The notes beneath the pieces were generated by a model, which saw only the letters and a program-made list of their open reading frames with translations, did not search any database and had not been told where the DNA came from. This document shows, piece by piece, positions 18,781-26,345 of a stretch of DNA of 64,000 nt. The translations under genes and the position numbers were made by a program. Each line of letters starts with the position of its first letter. Position 1 is the first letter of the stretch. Source of the stretch: Halarcobacter sp. (GTDB lineage: Bacteria > Campylobacterota > Campylobacteria > Campylobacterales > Arcobacteraceae); contig NZ_OY780939.1 of the NCBI RefSeq assembly GCF_963675975.1, positions 372,001-436,000 of the forward strand. The letters run 5' to 3'.

Positions 18781-19647
18781 CTAACAAGAGGCTTTTGCCT
18801 CTTTTGGTGAATACCCAAAATAACTTTTAAAATCCCTACTAAAATGTGAAGGGTTATCATAACCTAACTCATCTGCTACATCCACAACTTTATAATCATG
18901 TTTAACCAATAAATCTTTTGCTCTTGTTAATCTAATCTTTTTTATATATTGAAGAGGAGTATGCGAAGTTATTTTTTTAAAATGGTTATGAAAAGATGAA
19001 ACACTCATATCGCAAACTCTAGCCAATGAATCCATATCTAAAGTTTTATTATAGTTATCATGGATATGTTTTAAAGCTTTTGCTATTTTTGATTCTTTGT
19101 TTTCTTCTAAAAACATTTTATGGAGCATTTTTGCATTTTTTCCAATTGCAATTCTGTAAAACAACTCTTTTAAAACACCTTTTCCTAAAATCATTGATTC
19201 CTCTTTTGATTCTAAGATATCTAATAATTTTGCAGTTGTATCTTCTATTTGTTCAGTTACCTTATCAGCAAAAATACCAACATTGCTATTATTTTCAATT
19301 TTAAAATCCCTATGACTTAACTCTTCAATTATATCTACCATCATTTCTCTATCTAAAGATATGATAAGACTAATAAAAGGTTCCTCTTTTGTGGCATAGG
19401 TTTCACACTCTAAAGGTAGAGTAGTAGGTACAACAAGATAATTGTCACAGTCAAAGGTAAAACGATTACTAGCAAGGTTTGCAATCTTTTTACCTTGAAG
19501 AACAAGTATTAAACAAACATCATAAATCAAAGGACTTTTAGGTTCATAAACTTCTGTTTTAAAAATTTTTATATCATTTAAATGGGTATCATGAATACCA
19601 TCTTCAACTAATAATATTTCTCTATTTTCTATAATGCTTTTTTTCAT
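18781..19647 (-). CDS. AraC-family transcriptional regulator (YqhC-like)
   Basis: This is a 288-residue regulator. The N-terminal cupin-type domain (about 10-165) belongs to the AraC regulator group with YqhC; the C-terminal double helix-turn-helix (about 190-285) has recognition segments SVSSFHNHFKKIT and NPSHFSRDFKSYFG. It is encoded convergently with yqhD, 18 bp beyond its stop. In E. coli YqhC activates yqhD in response to aldehydes, and the same logic is likely here. No copy of the tandem operator was seen in front of this gene itself, so it may not be autoregulated. Confidence 0.9.
   Translation of the reverse strand: MKKSIIENREILLVEDGIHDTHLNDIKIFKTEVYEPKSPLIYDVCLILVLQGKKIANLASNRFTFDCDNYLVVPTTLPLECETYATKEEPFISLIISLDREMMVDIIEELSHRDFKIENNSNVGIFADKVTEQIEDTTAKLLDILESKEESMILGKGVLKELFYRIAIGKNAKMLHKMFLEENKESKIAKALKHIHDNYNKTLDMDSLARVCDMSVSSFHNHFKKITSHTPLQYIKKIRLTRAKDLLVKHDYKVVDVADELGYDNPSHFSRDFKSYFGYSPKEAKASC
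18786..18805 (+). terminator. Probable terminator of yqhD
   Basis: AAGAGGC and GCCTCTT form a 7-bp stem with a TTTT loop (18786-18803), followed by a short T run, 23 bp after the yqhD stop. It overlaps the last codons of the convergent AraC gene. Confidence 0.55.
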
Positions 19648-19786
19648 TTTTCTCTTTATTGGGTATTAAATCGCGCAATTTTAATATAAAAAACCCATTA
19701 TATACTTTAAATTTTATTTTTTAGATGTTTTAGAAGTAAGATTTTTCCTTTTTAATTTTTAATAAAAAGGGATAAAACCTTTTATA

Positions 19787-20527
19787 TTATAAATAAGCTC
19801 CACCACAAACTGGTAGATATGTACCTGTAAGATGAGAACTTTCATCTTTTACAAATAAACTAACTGCATTTGCAATATCCTCTGGATTTGCTACTCTTCC
19901 AGTTGGTGTTGAAGATCTAAGAAATTCTATAAACTCTTCAGGTGCACCTGCTGTTGCATCTGTTAATACTAATCCTGGAGCTACCACATTTGATGTAATA
20001 CCATAAGAACCTAATTCATATGCTAAGTATTTACTAAATGAATCTAATGAACCTTTTGCACTACCATGTGCAATAAAACTTGTAAGTGGGTCTTCAGATA
20101 AAGTACTTGAGATAAATACTAATCTTCCAAATTTTTTCTCTATCATTGATTTTGTAGCAAATTTTGCACAAACATATGCTGCATGCATTTCATCATTTAA
20201 TTTTTGTGAAAACTCATCCCAAGTTTGATCAACAAAAGGTTTTGGAGTAAAGTTCATATTTGCATTTGATACTAAAATATCCACTCCACCATGTTTAGTT
20301 TGAATCTCATCAAACATAGCTTCAATTTGTGCGTCATCTCTTACATCTGCTTGAATAGCATAAGCTTCTCCACCATCAAAACTTATCTCTTTTACTAACT
20401 CTTGCGCAACTTGAGTACTATTTACATAGTTAATAAAAACTCTGTATCCACTTTTTCCTAATAAAACTGCTGTTGCAGCACCAATACCTCTAGCACCACC
20501 TGTAATAAGTACATTTTTTTTTGACAT
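19787..20527 (-). CDS. SDR-family oxidoreductase (FabG-like)
   Basis: This 246-residue protein has the classical SDR core: cofactor motif GGARGIGAA (about 11-19), SNANMNF in place of the usual NNAG, catalytic Ser in VFISSTLSED, and a C-terminal GG-rich end typical of 3-oxoacyl-ACP-reductase-like enzymes. At the usual Tyr-x-x-x-Lys position it reads AHGSAKGSL: Lys is kept, but the catalytic Tyr appears as His (HGSAK). This may alter or remove normal activity and should be checked by alignment. It is co-oriented with the FAD protein gene 10 bp upstream, behind the MarR-type operators. Confidence 0.85.
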   Translation of the reverse strand: MSKKNVLITGGARGIGAATAVLLGKSGYRVFINYVNSTQVAQELVKEISFDGGEAYAIQADVRDDAQIEAMFDEIQTKHGGVDILVSNANMNFTPKPFVDQTWDEFSQKLNDEMHAAYVCAKFATKSMIEKKFGRLVFISSTLSEDPLTSFIAHGSAKGSLDSFSKYLAYELGSYGITSNVVAPGLVLTDATAGAPEEFIEFLRSSTPTGRVANPEDIANAVSLFVKDESSHLTGTYLPVCGGAYL

Positions 20528-20537
20528 AATTATCCTT

Positions 20538-21140
20538 TTATTTTGTATCTACATCATGAATTACTGTATATTTTCCTGCCCAAAGACTTAATATATCTGT
20601 TGCCGTTTGTGCCCCATAACCAGCTGCCGAACTAAACATTGAACTTGCACCTGCTGCACATCCTGTAACATATTTTCCATCTTCGATAATTCCATTATCG
20701 TTTTCAATCATAATCATACCTGGTCTTGGAGCTCTTATATGTTTTATAATTTGTGAGCCAATCCCTTCAATTTCTATAGTTTGCATACCAGTAGCGAAAA
20801 CTACAATTTCAGCTTTATATTTTTCACCTGATTGTGTTTCAATCAAATATTCATTATCTTCATTATTTACTTTAGTAACTGTATCTTTTTTAGTTTCTAC
20901 TATTTTATAAAGATTTGCTTTTTGATTCATTGAAACTAATAAATCTTTACCTTTAGTTCCCTCTTTTACACCTGCTACATTATATAACTCTGCTTTATTT
21001 AAGTGTGATTCACCTGAATCAAGAACTAAAATCTTTTTATTTTCAACTATATCCATTTTTGATTCTGCAGAACCTAAAGTTATAGCACACGAAAGTCCTG
21101 AAACTCCTCCACCAATAATTAAAACATCAAACTTTTCCAT
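20538..21140 (-). CDS. Short FAD-dependent oxidoreductase, thioredoxin-reductase-like
   Basis: This is a 200-residue flavoprotein with the Rossmann FAD motif IIGGGVSGLSCAI at the N-terminus, an ATG-type motif (VVFATGMQ) and a C-terminal segment like the second FAD motif (GKYVTGCAAG). It resembles thioredoxin reductase but has no separate NAD(P)H domain and no CxxC redox pair, so it is a single-domain form. It is first in a two-gene unit with the SDR gene and divergent from marR, with two inverted-repeat operators between. The redox partner is unknown. Confidence 0.8.
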   Translation of the reverse strand: MEKFDVLIIGGGVSGLSCAITLGSAESKMDIVENKKILVLDSGESHLNKAELYNVAGVKEGTKGKDLLVSMNQKANLYKIVETKKDTVTKVNNEDNEYLIETQSGEKYKAEIVVFATGMQTIEIEGIGSQIIKHIRAPRPGMIMIENDNGIIEDGKYVTGCAAGASSMFSSAAGYGAQTATDILSLWAGKYTVIHDVDTK

Positions 21141-21163
21141 TAATATCCTTTAACAATTGAAAA

Positions 21164-21186
21164 TATACTTGTCAAATGCAAGTATA
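21164..21186. promoter_or_regulatory. MarR-type operator 1
   Basis: TATACTTG and CAAGTATA form a perfect 8-bp inverted repeat with a 7-bp spacer. It lies 24 bp upstream of the FAD protein start and overlaps a TTGACA-like sequence on the minus strand. It shares TACTTG/CAAGTA with operator 2, so one regulator probably binds both. Confidence 0.65.
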
Positions 21187-21203
21187 TTTATTTGAAACTT
21201 AAA

Positions 21204-21243
21204 TACTTGTTAAAGACAAGTACTATATTTATTAAGCTATAAT
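21204..21243 (+). promoter_or_regulatory. MarR-type operator 2 and marR -10 box
   Basis: TACTTGT and ACAAGTA (21204-21222) are perfect 7-bp arms with a 5-bp spacer, centred 38 bp from operator 1. TATAAT at 21238-21243 ends 6 bp before the marR ATG. Transcription from it would start at or next to the start codon, so the marR message may be leaderless and autorepressed. Confidence 0.6.
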
Positions 21244-21249
21244 ACTTTT

Positions 21250-21690
21250 ATGAATAAATATGAATTTAACCTACAAGACTCCTTAGGATACCATTTTAAC
21301 GTGATTTTTATTAATATTAAAAAATCAATGGAAGCAAAGTTAAAACCATATAATTTAACCCATCTTCAATTTAGCATACTTATAAACCTTTATAAAAATA
21401 ATCTATCTACCCAAAAAGAATTGCTAAAATATTCATATGGAGATGAAACAAGTATAACAAGGCTTGTAGATAGGCTAGAAACAAAAGGCTACTTAAAAAG
21501 AGTTCAGTGTGAAAAAGATAAAAGAAAGAAAAAATTACTTCTTACAAAAAGTGGTATATCTTTAACCCAAGAGATTATATCTTGTGCCAGAGAAGTAAAC
21601 AATGAACTTATTAAAAACTTGGATGAAAAAGAAGCAATCCAGCTTTTAGAACTTCTTCAAAAAATGCAAATAACAATCAACGACAAATAA
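21250..21690 (+). CDS. MarR-family transcriptional regulator
   Basis: This 146-residue winged-helix regulator has the MarR pattern: N-terminal dimerisation helix (SLGYHFNVIFINIKKSMEAKL), helix-turn-helix with STQKELLKYSYGDETSITRLVDRLE, and wing KRVQCEKDKRKKKLLLTKSG. The start fits the family although there is no Shine-Dalgarno upstream, consistent with a leaderless message. It is divergent from the FAD protein/SDR unit, with two matching inverted repeats in between. It is thus most likely the local repressor of that unit and of itself, probably released by an oxidant or phenolic compound. Confidence 0.92.
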   Translation: MNKYEFNLQDSLGYHFNVIFINIKKSMEAKLKPYNLTHLQFSILINLYKNNLSTQKELLKYSYGDETSITRLVDRLETKGYLKRVQCEKDKRKKKLLLTKSGISLTQEIISCAREVNNELIKNLDEKEAIQLLELLQKMQITINDK

Positions 21691-21809
21691 ACAAATTTAC
21701 AATTTAACTTATAAAGATATTTTTCTATTACTTACCTAAAGTAAAGTAAGAATAGTTTAAGAAAGAATAGCTAAAATTCAAAATATAAATCAATTGATAA
21801 GGAAATATA

Positions 21810-22802
21810 ATGACTAATAAAAATGTACCATTATCAGTTTTAGACTTAGTTCCTATTGGCGAAGGTTTTACTATTAGTGAAGCTATTAATAACAGTACAA
21901 AACTAGCCCAAAAAGTTGAAGAGTTTGGATTTAACCGTTATTGGGTTGCAGAACATCACAATTTTTCAAGTATTGCAAGTGCAGCTACTTCTGTTATATT
22001 AAGTCATATTGGAGCTAAAACAGAAAAAATAAGAATAGGTTCAGGTGGAATAATGTTACCTAATCATCCGCCACTTGTTATTGCAGAACAATTTGGAACC
22101 TTAGAAAGTATGTATCCAAACAGAATTGATTTAGGTTTGGGAAGAGCTCCTGGGACAGATGGAAAAACAGCTTTAGCTATTAGAAGAGATATTCACAATG
22201 ATGGTTCTGATTTTCCAAATATGTTAGAAGAGTTAGAAAGTTACTTTTATGATGAGTTTAGTAAAACGGGTGTAAAAGCAGTACCAGGATTTGGTCTAGA
22301 AATACCTATTTGGTTACTTGGTTCAAGTACTTTTAGTGCAAGATTAGCAGCAATAAAAGGTTTACCTTTTGCCTTTGCTTCGCACTTTGCACCTGATTCA
22401 ATGATGGAAGCAATAAATGTTTATAAAACAAATTTTAGACCATCAAAACAATTAAAAGAACCATATATTATCATTTGTATAAATGCTGTTTGTGCAACAA
22501 CAAATGAAGAGGCTCAATACTTAGCTACAACAGAAAAACAAAAATTTCTTTATATTCAAAGAGGAGTAGATAAGCTTATCCCTAAACCAACTAATGATAT
22601 GGATAGTTTATGGGAAGATTGGGAAAAAAGATCAATTACGCATAAGTTAAGAGAATCAATCTGGGGTACACCTGAAATTGTTAAGGAAAGATTAGATGCA
22701 TTAGTTAAAAAAACAGGTGCGAATGAGATTATGATTAACTCATGGATTCATGACCCTGAAAAAAGAATTGAATCATATAAACTTATTTCAGATATCTGGT
22801 AA
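21810..22802 (+). CDS. LLM-class flavin-dependent oxidoreductase (luciferase-like)
   Basis: At 330 residues this is a luciferase-like monooxygenase of the MsnO8/YhbW subgroup. It begins PLSVLDLVPIGEG and has NRYWVAEHHN, then IRIGSGGIMLPNHPPLVIAEQFGTL in two linked stretches, then LGLGRAPG. These motifs bind FMNH2 in the TIM barrel. It is preceded by AAGGAAA and followed at once by a long hairpin. It lies between marR and DUF3737-malY. No clear AraC-type operator was found in front of it. The substrate is unknown; such enzymes often oxidise small organics with a separate flavin reductase. Confidence 0.9.
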   Translation: MTNKNVPLSVLDLVPIGEGFTISEAINNSTKLAQKVEEFGFNRYWVAEHHNFSSIASAATSVILSHIGAKTEKIRIGSGGIMLPNHPPLVIAEQFGTLESMYPNRIDLGLGRAPGTDGKTALAIRRDIHNDGSDFPNMLEELESYFYDEFSKTGVKAVPGFGLEIPIWLLGSSTFSARLAAIKGLPFAFASHFAPDSMMEAINVYKTNFRPSKQLKEPYIIICINAVCATTNEEAQYLATTEKQKFLYIQRGVDKLIPKPTNDMDSLWEDWEKRSITHKLRESIWGTPEIVKERLDALVKKTGANEIMINSWIHDPEKRIESYKLISDIW

Positions 22803-22803
22803 A

Positions 22804-22858
22804 AGAATAATCCAAATAGTATAAAATTTTGAATTTTATACTATTAGGCAATTATTCT
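22804..22858. terminator. Long hairpin after the luciferase-like gene
   Basis: Two nested stems start 2 bp after the stop: AGAATAAT (22804-22811) with ATTATTCT (22851-22858), and a perfect 14-bp stem 22815-22828/22832-22845 with a 3-nt loop. There is no T run, so it may stabilise the 3' end rather than act as an intrinsic terminator. Its right arm overlaps operator F. Confidence 0.5.
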
Positions 22859-22899
22859 GTAATATTATTCTACTGATAAATTTAAATTTTTTATATACT
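22840..22899 (+). promoter_or_regulatory. AraC-type operator F and -10 box for DUF3737-malY
   Basis: Half-sites ACTATTAGGC (22840-22849) and AATATTATTC (22861-22870) are 21 bp apart. TATACT at 22894-22899 starts exactly 33 bp after the second half-site start. Half-site 1 is buried in the right arm of the preceding hairpin, so read-through transcription could hide it in RNA but not in DNA. Confidence 0.62.
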
Positions 22900-22984
22900 A
22901 AACTTATCTTAGATAGTTACCTCATCGTACTTAACTAATTATAAAAACAATAAAACAATTTAAATATTTGTAAAGAGGAAAAAA

Positions 22985-23854
22985 ATGAATATGAAGAATT
23001 TAGATATTAATAAAAATTTTGAATTCATACAAAACAATACATTTGAAGGAGAGAGACCTTTATTTAAATCATCATATATAGATTTGTATAAATGTAAATT
23101 TACCCAAGGAGAATCTGCTGTAAAAGAGAGTAATTATATTAAATCACACAGTTGTGATTTTTCAAGTAAGTATCTTTTTTGGCATTGTGATAATCTATTA
23201 ATTGAAGAGAGTTATTTTGCAGAAGGTGGAAGAGCGAGTATTTGGTACTCTTCTAATATCTCTTTAGAAGATTCAAAAATTGATTCTCCAAAAATATTTA
23301 GAGATGCAAAAGATATCTCTATAATTAATTGCGAACTAAATACAAATGAAACACTTTGGGATTGCGAGAATGTAAAGATTACAAATACAAACTTTATTGG
23401 TGATTATATACTTTTTCATAGTAAAAATATAGAAGTTGAAAACTTTAAACTTGATGGTAATTACTCTTTCCAACATACAAAAAATGCAACATTTAGAAAT
23501 ATAGAAATCAAATCAAAAGATGCTTTTTGGAATAGTGAAGATGTTACAGTTTATGATTCAGTGATAAATGGAGAATATCTAGGTTGGTACTCAAAAAATC
23601 TAAAATTTGTTAACTGTAAGATTGCTGGAACACAACCTTTATGTTATGCCGAAAATTTAGTTTTAGAAAACTGTGAGATGATTGATACAGATTTAGCTTT
23701 TGAATATTCAACCCTAGATGCACAAATAACTACATCAATTGACAGTGTAAAAAACCCTATTAGTGGAAATATAACTGCATTAGAAATAAAAGAACTAATT
23801 TTAGATGATGAAAAGACTGATTTAGATAATTTAAAAATAATTACAAAAAAATAA
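22985..23854 (+). CDS. DUF3737-family right-handed beta-helix protein
   Basis: This is a 289-residue protein made of short repeated strands with regularly spaced Phe/Trp/Ser/Asn-rich turns (for example FWHCDNLLIEES, WYSSNISLEDS, LWDCENVKITN), the pattern of a parallel beta-helix. The start NTFEGERPLF and overall repeat layout fit DUF3737. This family is often found beside MalY/PatB genes, as here (malY starts 20 bp later). It has no signal peptide and no recognisable catalytic site. Its biochemical role is not known; co-regulation with malY through operator F is likely. The gene has a GAGG Shine-Dalgarno. Confidence 0.8.
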   Translation: MNMKNLDINKNFEFIQNNTFEGERPLFKSSYIDLYKCKFTQGESAVKESNYIKSHSCDFSSKYLFWHCDNLLIEESYFAEGGRASIWYSSNISLEDSKIDSPKIFRDAKDISIINCELNTNETLWDCENVKITNTNFIGDYILFHSKNIEVENFKLDGNYSFQHTKNATFRNIEIKSKDAFWNSEDVTVYDSVINGEYLGWYSKNLKFVNCKIAGTQPLCYAENLVLENCEMIDTDLAFEYSTLDAQITTSIDSVKNPISGNITALEIKELILDDEKTDLDNLKIITKK

Positions 23855-23873
23855 ACAAGTTTAGGATATATAG

Positions 23874-25058
23874 ATGAGATATAACTTTGACAAAGTCATA
23901 GATAGAAACAATACAAATAGCTCAAAGTGGGATACAACAGAAGAAGGTGTATTACCTATGTGGGTTGCAGACATGGATTTCAAAGCTCCTACAGAAATCA
24001 TAGATAGTATACTAATCAGAGGGATTCATGGAGTTTTTGGATATACAATGATTCCTGAAAAATTTTATGATGCTGAGATTTTCTGGTGGGAAAAGAGGCA
24101 CAACTTTTCAATAAAAAAAGAATGGATACTACCAACTGTAGGAGTTATTCCCTCTTTAAGTGCTACAGTTCAAGCTTTTTGTCAAGAAGGGGATAAAGTA
24201 CTAATCCAATCTCCAGTTTATAACTACTTTAATACCTCAATTATTAATAATAAATGTGAAGTTGTTACAAATGATTTAATATACAAAAACAATAAATATA
24301 CTATCGATTTTATAGACTTTGAAGAAAAACTAAAAGACGAAAAACTTAAACTATTTATTCTTTGCAATCCACACAACCCTGTAGGAAGAGTTTGGACAAA
24401 AGATGAGTTAACAAAAATGGCTGAATTGTGTATAAAACACAATGTAATAATCTTAAGTGATGAGATTCACAGAGATTTAGTATATAGTGATTCAAAATAT
24501 ACTCCAATTGCATCAATTAGTGAAGAGATTTTACAAAACTCAATAACTTGTACAGCTCCAAGTAAAACATTTAATCTTGCAGGTTTAAAAACTTCTAATA
24601 TAATAGTTGCAAATGAGGAGTTTAGAAAAAAAATAGATAGGTCATTAAATATAAATGAATCAATTGAACCAAATGTATTTGGAATAGAAGCTCTGATTAG
24701 TGCTTATACCTATGGAGATGAATGGCTAGACCAATTACTAATTTATCTTGAAAAAAATAGAGATTTAGCAATTGATTATATAAAAAAATATATTCCAGAA
24801 CTTGTAGTAATAAAACCTGAAGCTACATATCTTTTATGGATTGACTGTTCAAAACTAAATATTCAATCTGAACAATTAGTTAAGAAGATAAAAGAATTAG
24901 GAAAACTTAGAATCGCATCTGGAATAACTTATGGGAAAAGTGGTGAAAACTTTATAAGAATAAATATCGCTTGTCCATTAAAAACCTTAGAAGATGGATT
25001 AAATAGACTTCAAAACTCAATAAATCAAATAAAAAAAGAAGAAAAATATCTTTTTTAA
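23874..25058 (+). CDS. MalY/PatB-family PLP enzyme (cystathionine beta-lyase type)
   Basis: This is a 394-residue fold-type I PLP enzyme. It starts NFDKVIDRNNTNSSKWD and has LPMWVADMDF, both typical of MalY/PatB. Further motifs are CNPHNPVGRVW (Asn and Gly at the phosphate/substrate site), SDEIHRDLVY (Asp for the pyridine nitrogen) and APSKTFNLAGLK with the Schiff-base Lys. Such enzymes cleave cystathionine or cysteine conjugates to thiol, pyruvate and ammonia. Together with the electrophile-detoxifying neighbours, a role in handling S-conjugates is reasonable but unproven. An antisense promoter-like site faces its 3' end. Confidence 0.9.
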   Translation: MRYNFDKVIDRNNTNSSKWDTTEEGVLPMWVADMDFKAPTEIIDSILIRGIHGVFGYTMIPEKFYDAEIFWWEKRHNFSIKKEWILPTVGVIPSLSATVQAFCQEGDKVLIQSPVYNYFNTSIINNKCEVVTNDLIYKNNKYTIDFIDFEEKLKDEKLKLFILCNPHNPVGRVWTKDELTKMAELCIKHNVIILSDEIHRDLVYSDSKYTPIASISEEILQNSITCTAPSKTFNLAGLKTSNIIVANEEFRKKIDRSLNINESIEPNVFGIEALISAYTYGDEWLDQLLIYLEKNRDLAIDYIKKYIPELVVIKPEATYLLWIDCSKLNIQSEQLVKKIKELGKLRIASGITYGKSGENFIRINIACPLKTLEDGLNRLQNSINQIKKEEKYLF

Positions 25059-25076
25059 GTTGCTTGGAATAGGCAT
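25017..25076 (-). pseudogene. Vestigial 19-codon ORF behind the orphan AraC-type promoter
   Basis: On the minus strand AAAAGGA precedes ATG at 25076-25074, followed by MPIPSNLKK and then a Phe-rich run ending at TGA 25019-25017. It overlaps the 3' end of malY antisense. The normal-looking start region with a nonsense continuation suggests the 5' remnant of a gene once driven by operator C. It may equally be chance. Confidence 0.25.
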
Positions 25077-25109
25077 GATAAATAATCCTTTTAATAGTTT
25101 ATTATTATC

Positions 25110-25169
25110 ATTATAAATGAAGTTTTAAATTATCAATATAAAGATTATCCAGATACAATGCCTAATTCT
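25110..25169 (-). promoter_or_regulatory. Orphan AraC-type operator C and -10 box, antisense to malY
   Basis: Minus-strand half-sites AGAATTAGGC (25169-25160, identical to operator A) and ATAATCTTTA (25148-25139) are 21 bp apart. TATAAT at 25115-25110 lies exactly 33 bp after the second half-site start. Transcription would run into the 3' end of malY, where no minus-strand gene is seen. Confidence 0.6.
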
Positions 25170-25174
25170 CTAAA

Positions 25175-26092
25175 TTAAATACTTTCTTGGTTTCTCAAAT
25201 ATTCTGCATGGGCTTTAGGTGACATTCCATACATTCTAGAATATTCTCTACTAAACTGAGAAGGGCTTTCATATCCAACTGCAAAAGCGACCTCTGAAGC
25301 TTCAATATTTTGATTTAAAAGCATAAGTTTTGCTTCTTCTAATCTAATCTTTTTTTGAAATTGTATGGGAGACATAGATGTAATAGTTTTGAAGTTTTCA
25401 TATAAAGAAGACTCGCTCATATCAATCAATCTTGCTAACTCTTTTACATTTAATTTTTCGTTGAAATTATCTTTAATTTGAGATACAACTTTTACTATTT
25501 TATTTGAGATTGTACCTTCCATTGCGAACTTATTTAAGAAATATCCACTCTCATCTTTTATCAAAATAAATAGTATCTCTTTTATAATCATTGGAGATAA
25601 AAACTCTATCTCTTCTTTTGGTTGTTCTAAAAGTTTTACAAGTCTTACGACAGGGTCATATAATCTTTCATTTAGCTCATCAAAAAACAAACCTTTTTCT
25701 GTTTTTTTAGAAAGTTGAAATTTTTTATTGTCCAGATTTTTTATCACTTCGTAAATATCTTCAAGTCTAAATTTTATTCTTAAAGATACATATGGTTCCT
25801 CTTTTGTTGCATCAAGAATTTTTACTTTTGCAAAAAGATTTGCAGCTGAAAGAAGGTATTTTTCAATATTATAACCTAAAGGATCTTTTCCAAAATCTAT
25901 GGCTTTACTTCCTTGCAATATAATACACAAAGATGGTTCATAAGCAGTAGTATTAAACTCTGTTTCTTTATGGGAAAAATAAAAGTCTAATGCAGGTATT
26001 TCTGTTTGTAATCCTCCATCAATATCTAAAGAATATTTCTTTTCTATTATGTCAAGTAGTTTTAATCTGTTTTCATTAATAAATTCTTTCAA
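25175..26092 (-). CDS. AraC-family transcriptional regulator
   Basis: This is a 305-residue regulator of the same two-domain type as the gene at 18781-19647: an N-terminal AraC_N-like sensory domain (about 20-195, with CIILQGSKAI and YLLSAANLFAKV) and a C-terminal double HTH (about 205-300; recognition segments SESSLYENFKTIT and SPSQFSREYSRMYG). It is divergent from the cupin/CMD genes. Its own promoter (operator G) and that of the cupin gene (operator E) have the same tandem architecture. This makes it the best candidate for an autoregulated master activator of the local regulon; the actual binding is inference. Confidence 0.9.
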   Translation of the reverse strand: MKEFINENRLKLLDIIEKKYSLDIDGGLQTEIPALDFYFSHKETEFNTTAYEPSLCIILQGSKAIDFGKDPLGYNIEKYLLSAANLFAKVKILDATKEEPYVSLRIKFRLEDIYEVIKNLDNKKFQLSKKTEKGLFFDELNERLYDPVVRLVKLLEQPKEEIEFLSPMIIKEILFILIKDESGYFLNKFAMEGTISNKIVKVVSQIKDNFNEKLNVKELARLIDMSESSLYENFKTITSMSPIQFQKKIRLEEAKLMLLNQNIEASEVAFAVGYESPSQFSREYSRMYGMSPKAHAEYLRNQESI

Positions 26093-26119
26093 AAAAAACC
26101 TTTTAGTATTATCTATTTT

Positions 26120-26179
26120 ATTATAATATATTTTTTATCTATTTAATATAATAATTCTCTGTAGCACTTGCACAATACT
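26120..26179 (-). promoter_or_regulatory. AraC-type operator G and -10 box for the araC gene
   Basis: Minus-strand half-sites AGTATTGTGC (26179-26170) and AGAATTATTA (26158-26149) are 21 bp apart. TATAAT at 26125-26120 is exactly 33 bp after the second half-site start. It is the weakest sequence match of the set, but the spacing is exact. It implies autoregulation. Confidence 0.55.
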
Positions 26180-26218
26180 CCAAACAATCATAAATTTACC
26201 TATAATTAAACTATTTGT

Positions 26219-26278
26219 AGGATTTGACAATAGTTTTGTAATATTGTTCTAGCAATTAGTTCTCTTTTTTATTATAAT
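26219..26278 (+). promoter_or_regulatory. AraC-type operator E and -10 box for cupin-CMD
   Basis: Half-sites AGGATTTGAC (26219-26228) and AATATTGTTC (26240-26249) are each preceded by TTTGT/TTTTGT as in the yqhD repeat. TATAAT at 26273-26278 starts 33 bp after the second half-site start. It is divergent from operator G, with about 40 bp between the two sites. Confidence 0.65.
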
Positions 26279-26345
26279 CTATATGACAAGGGAATTTTAA
26301 ACCTATTGTTGAATTAGTAATTAACCAAAACTAAAGGACGTAGCT

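Noticed and set aside
21690-21810. Possible eighth AraC-type operator before the luciferase-like gene
   Set aside because: A TATAAA-like box exists but no half-site pair occurs at the 33/21-bp distances.
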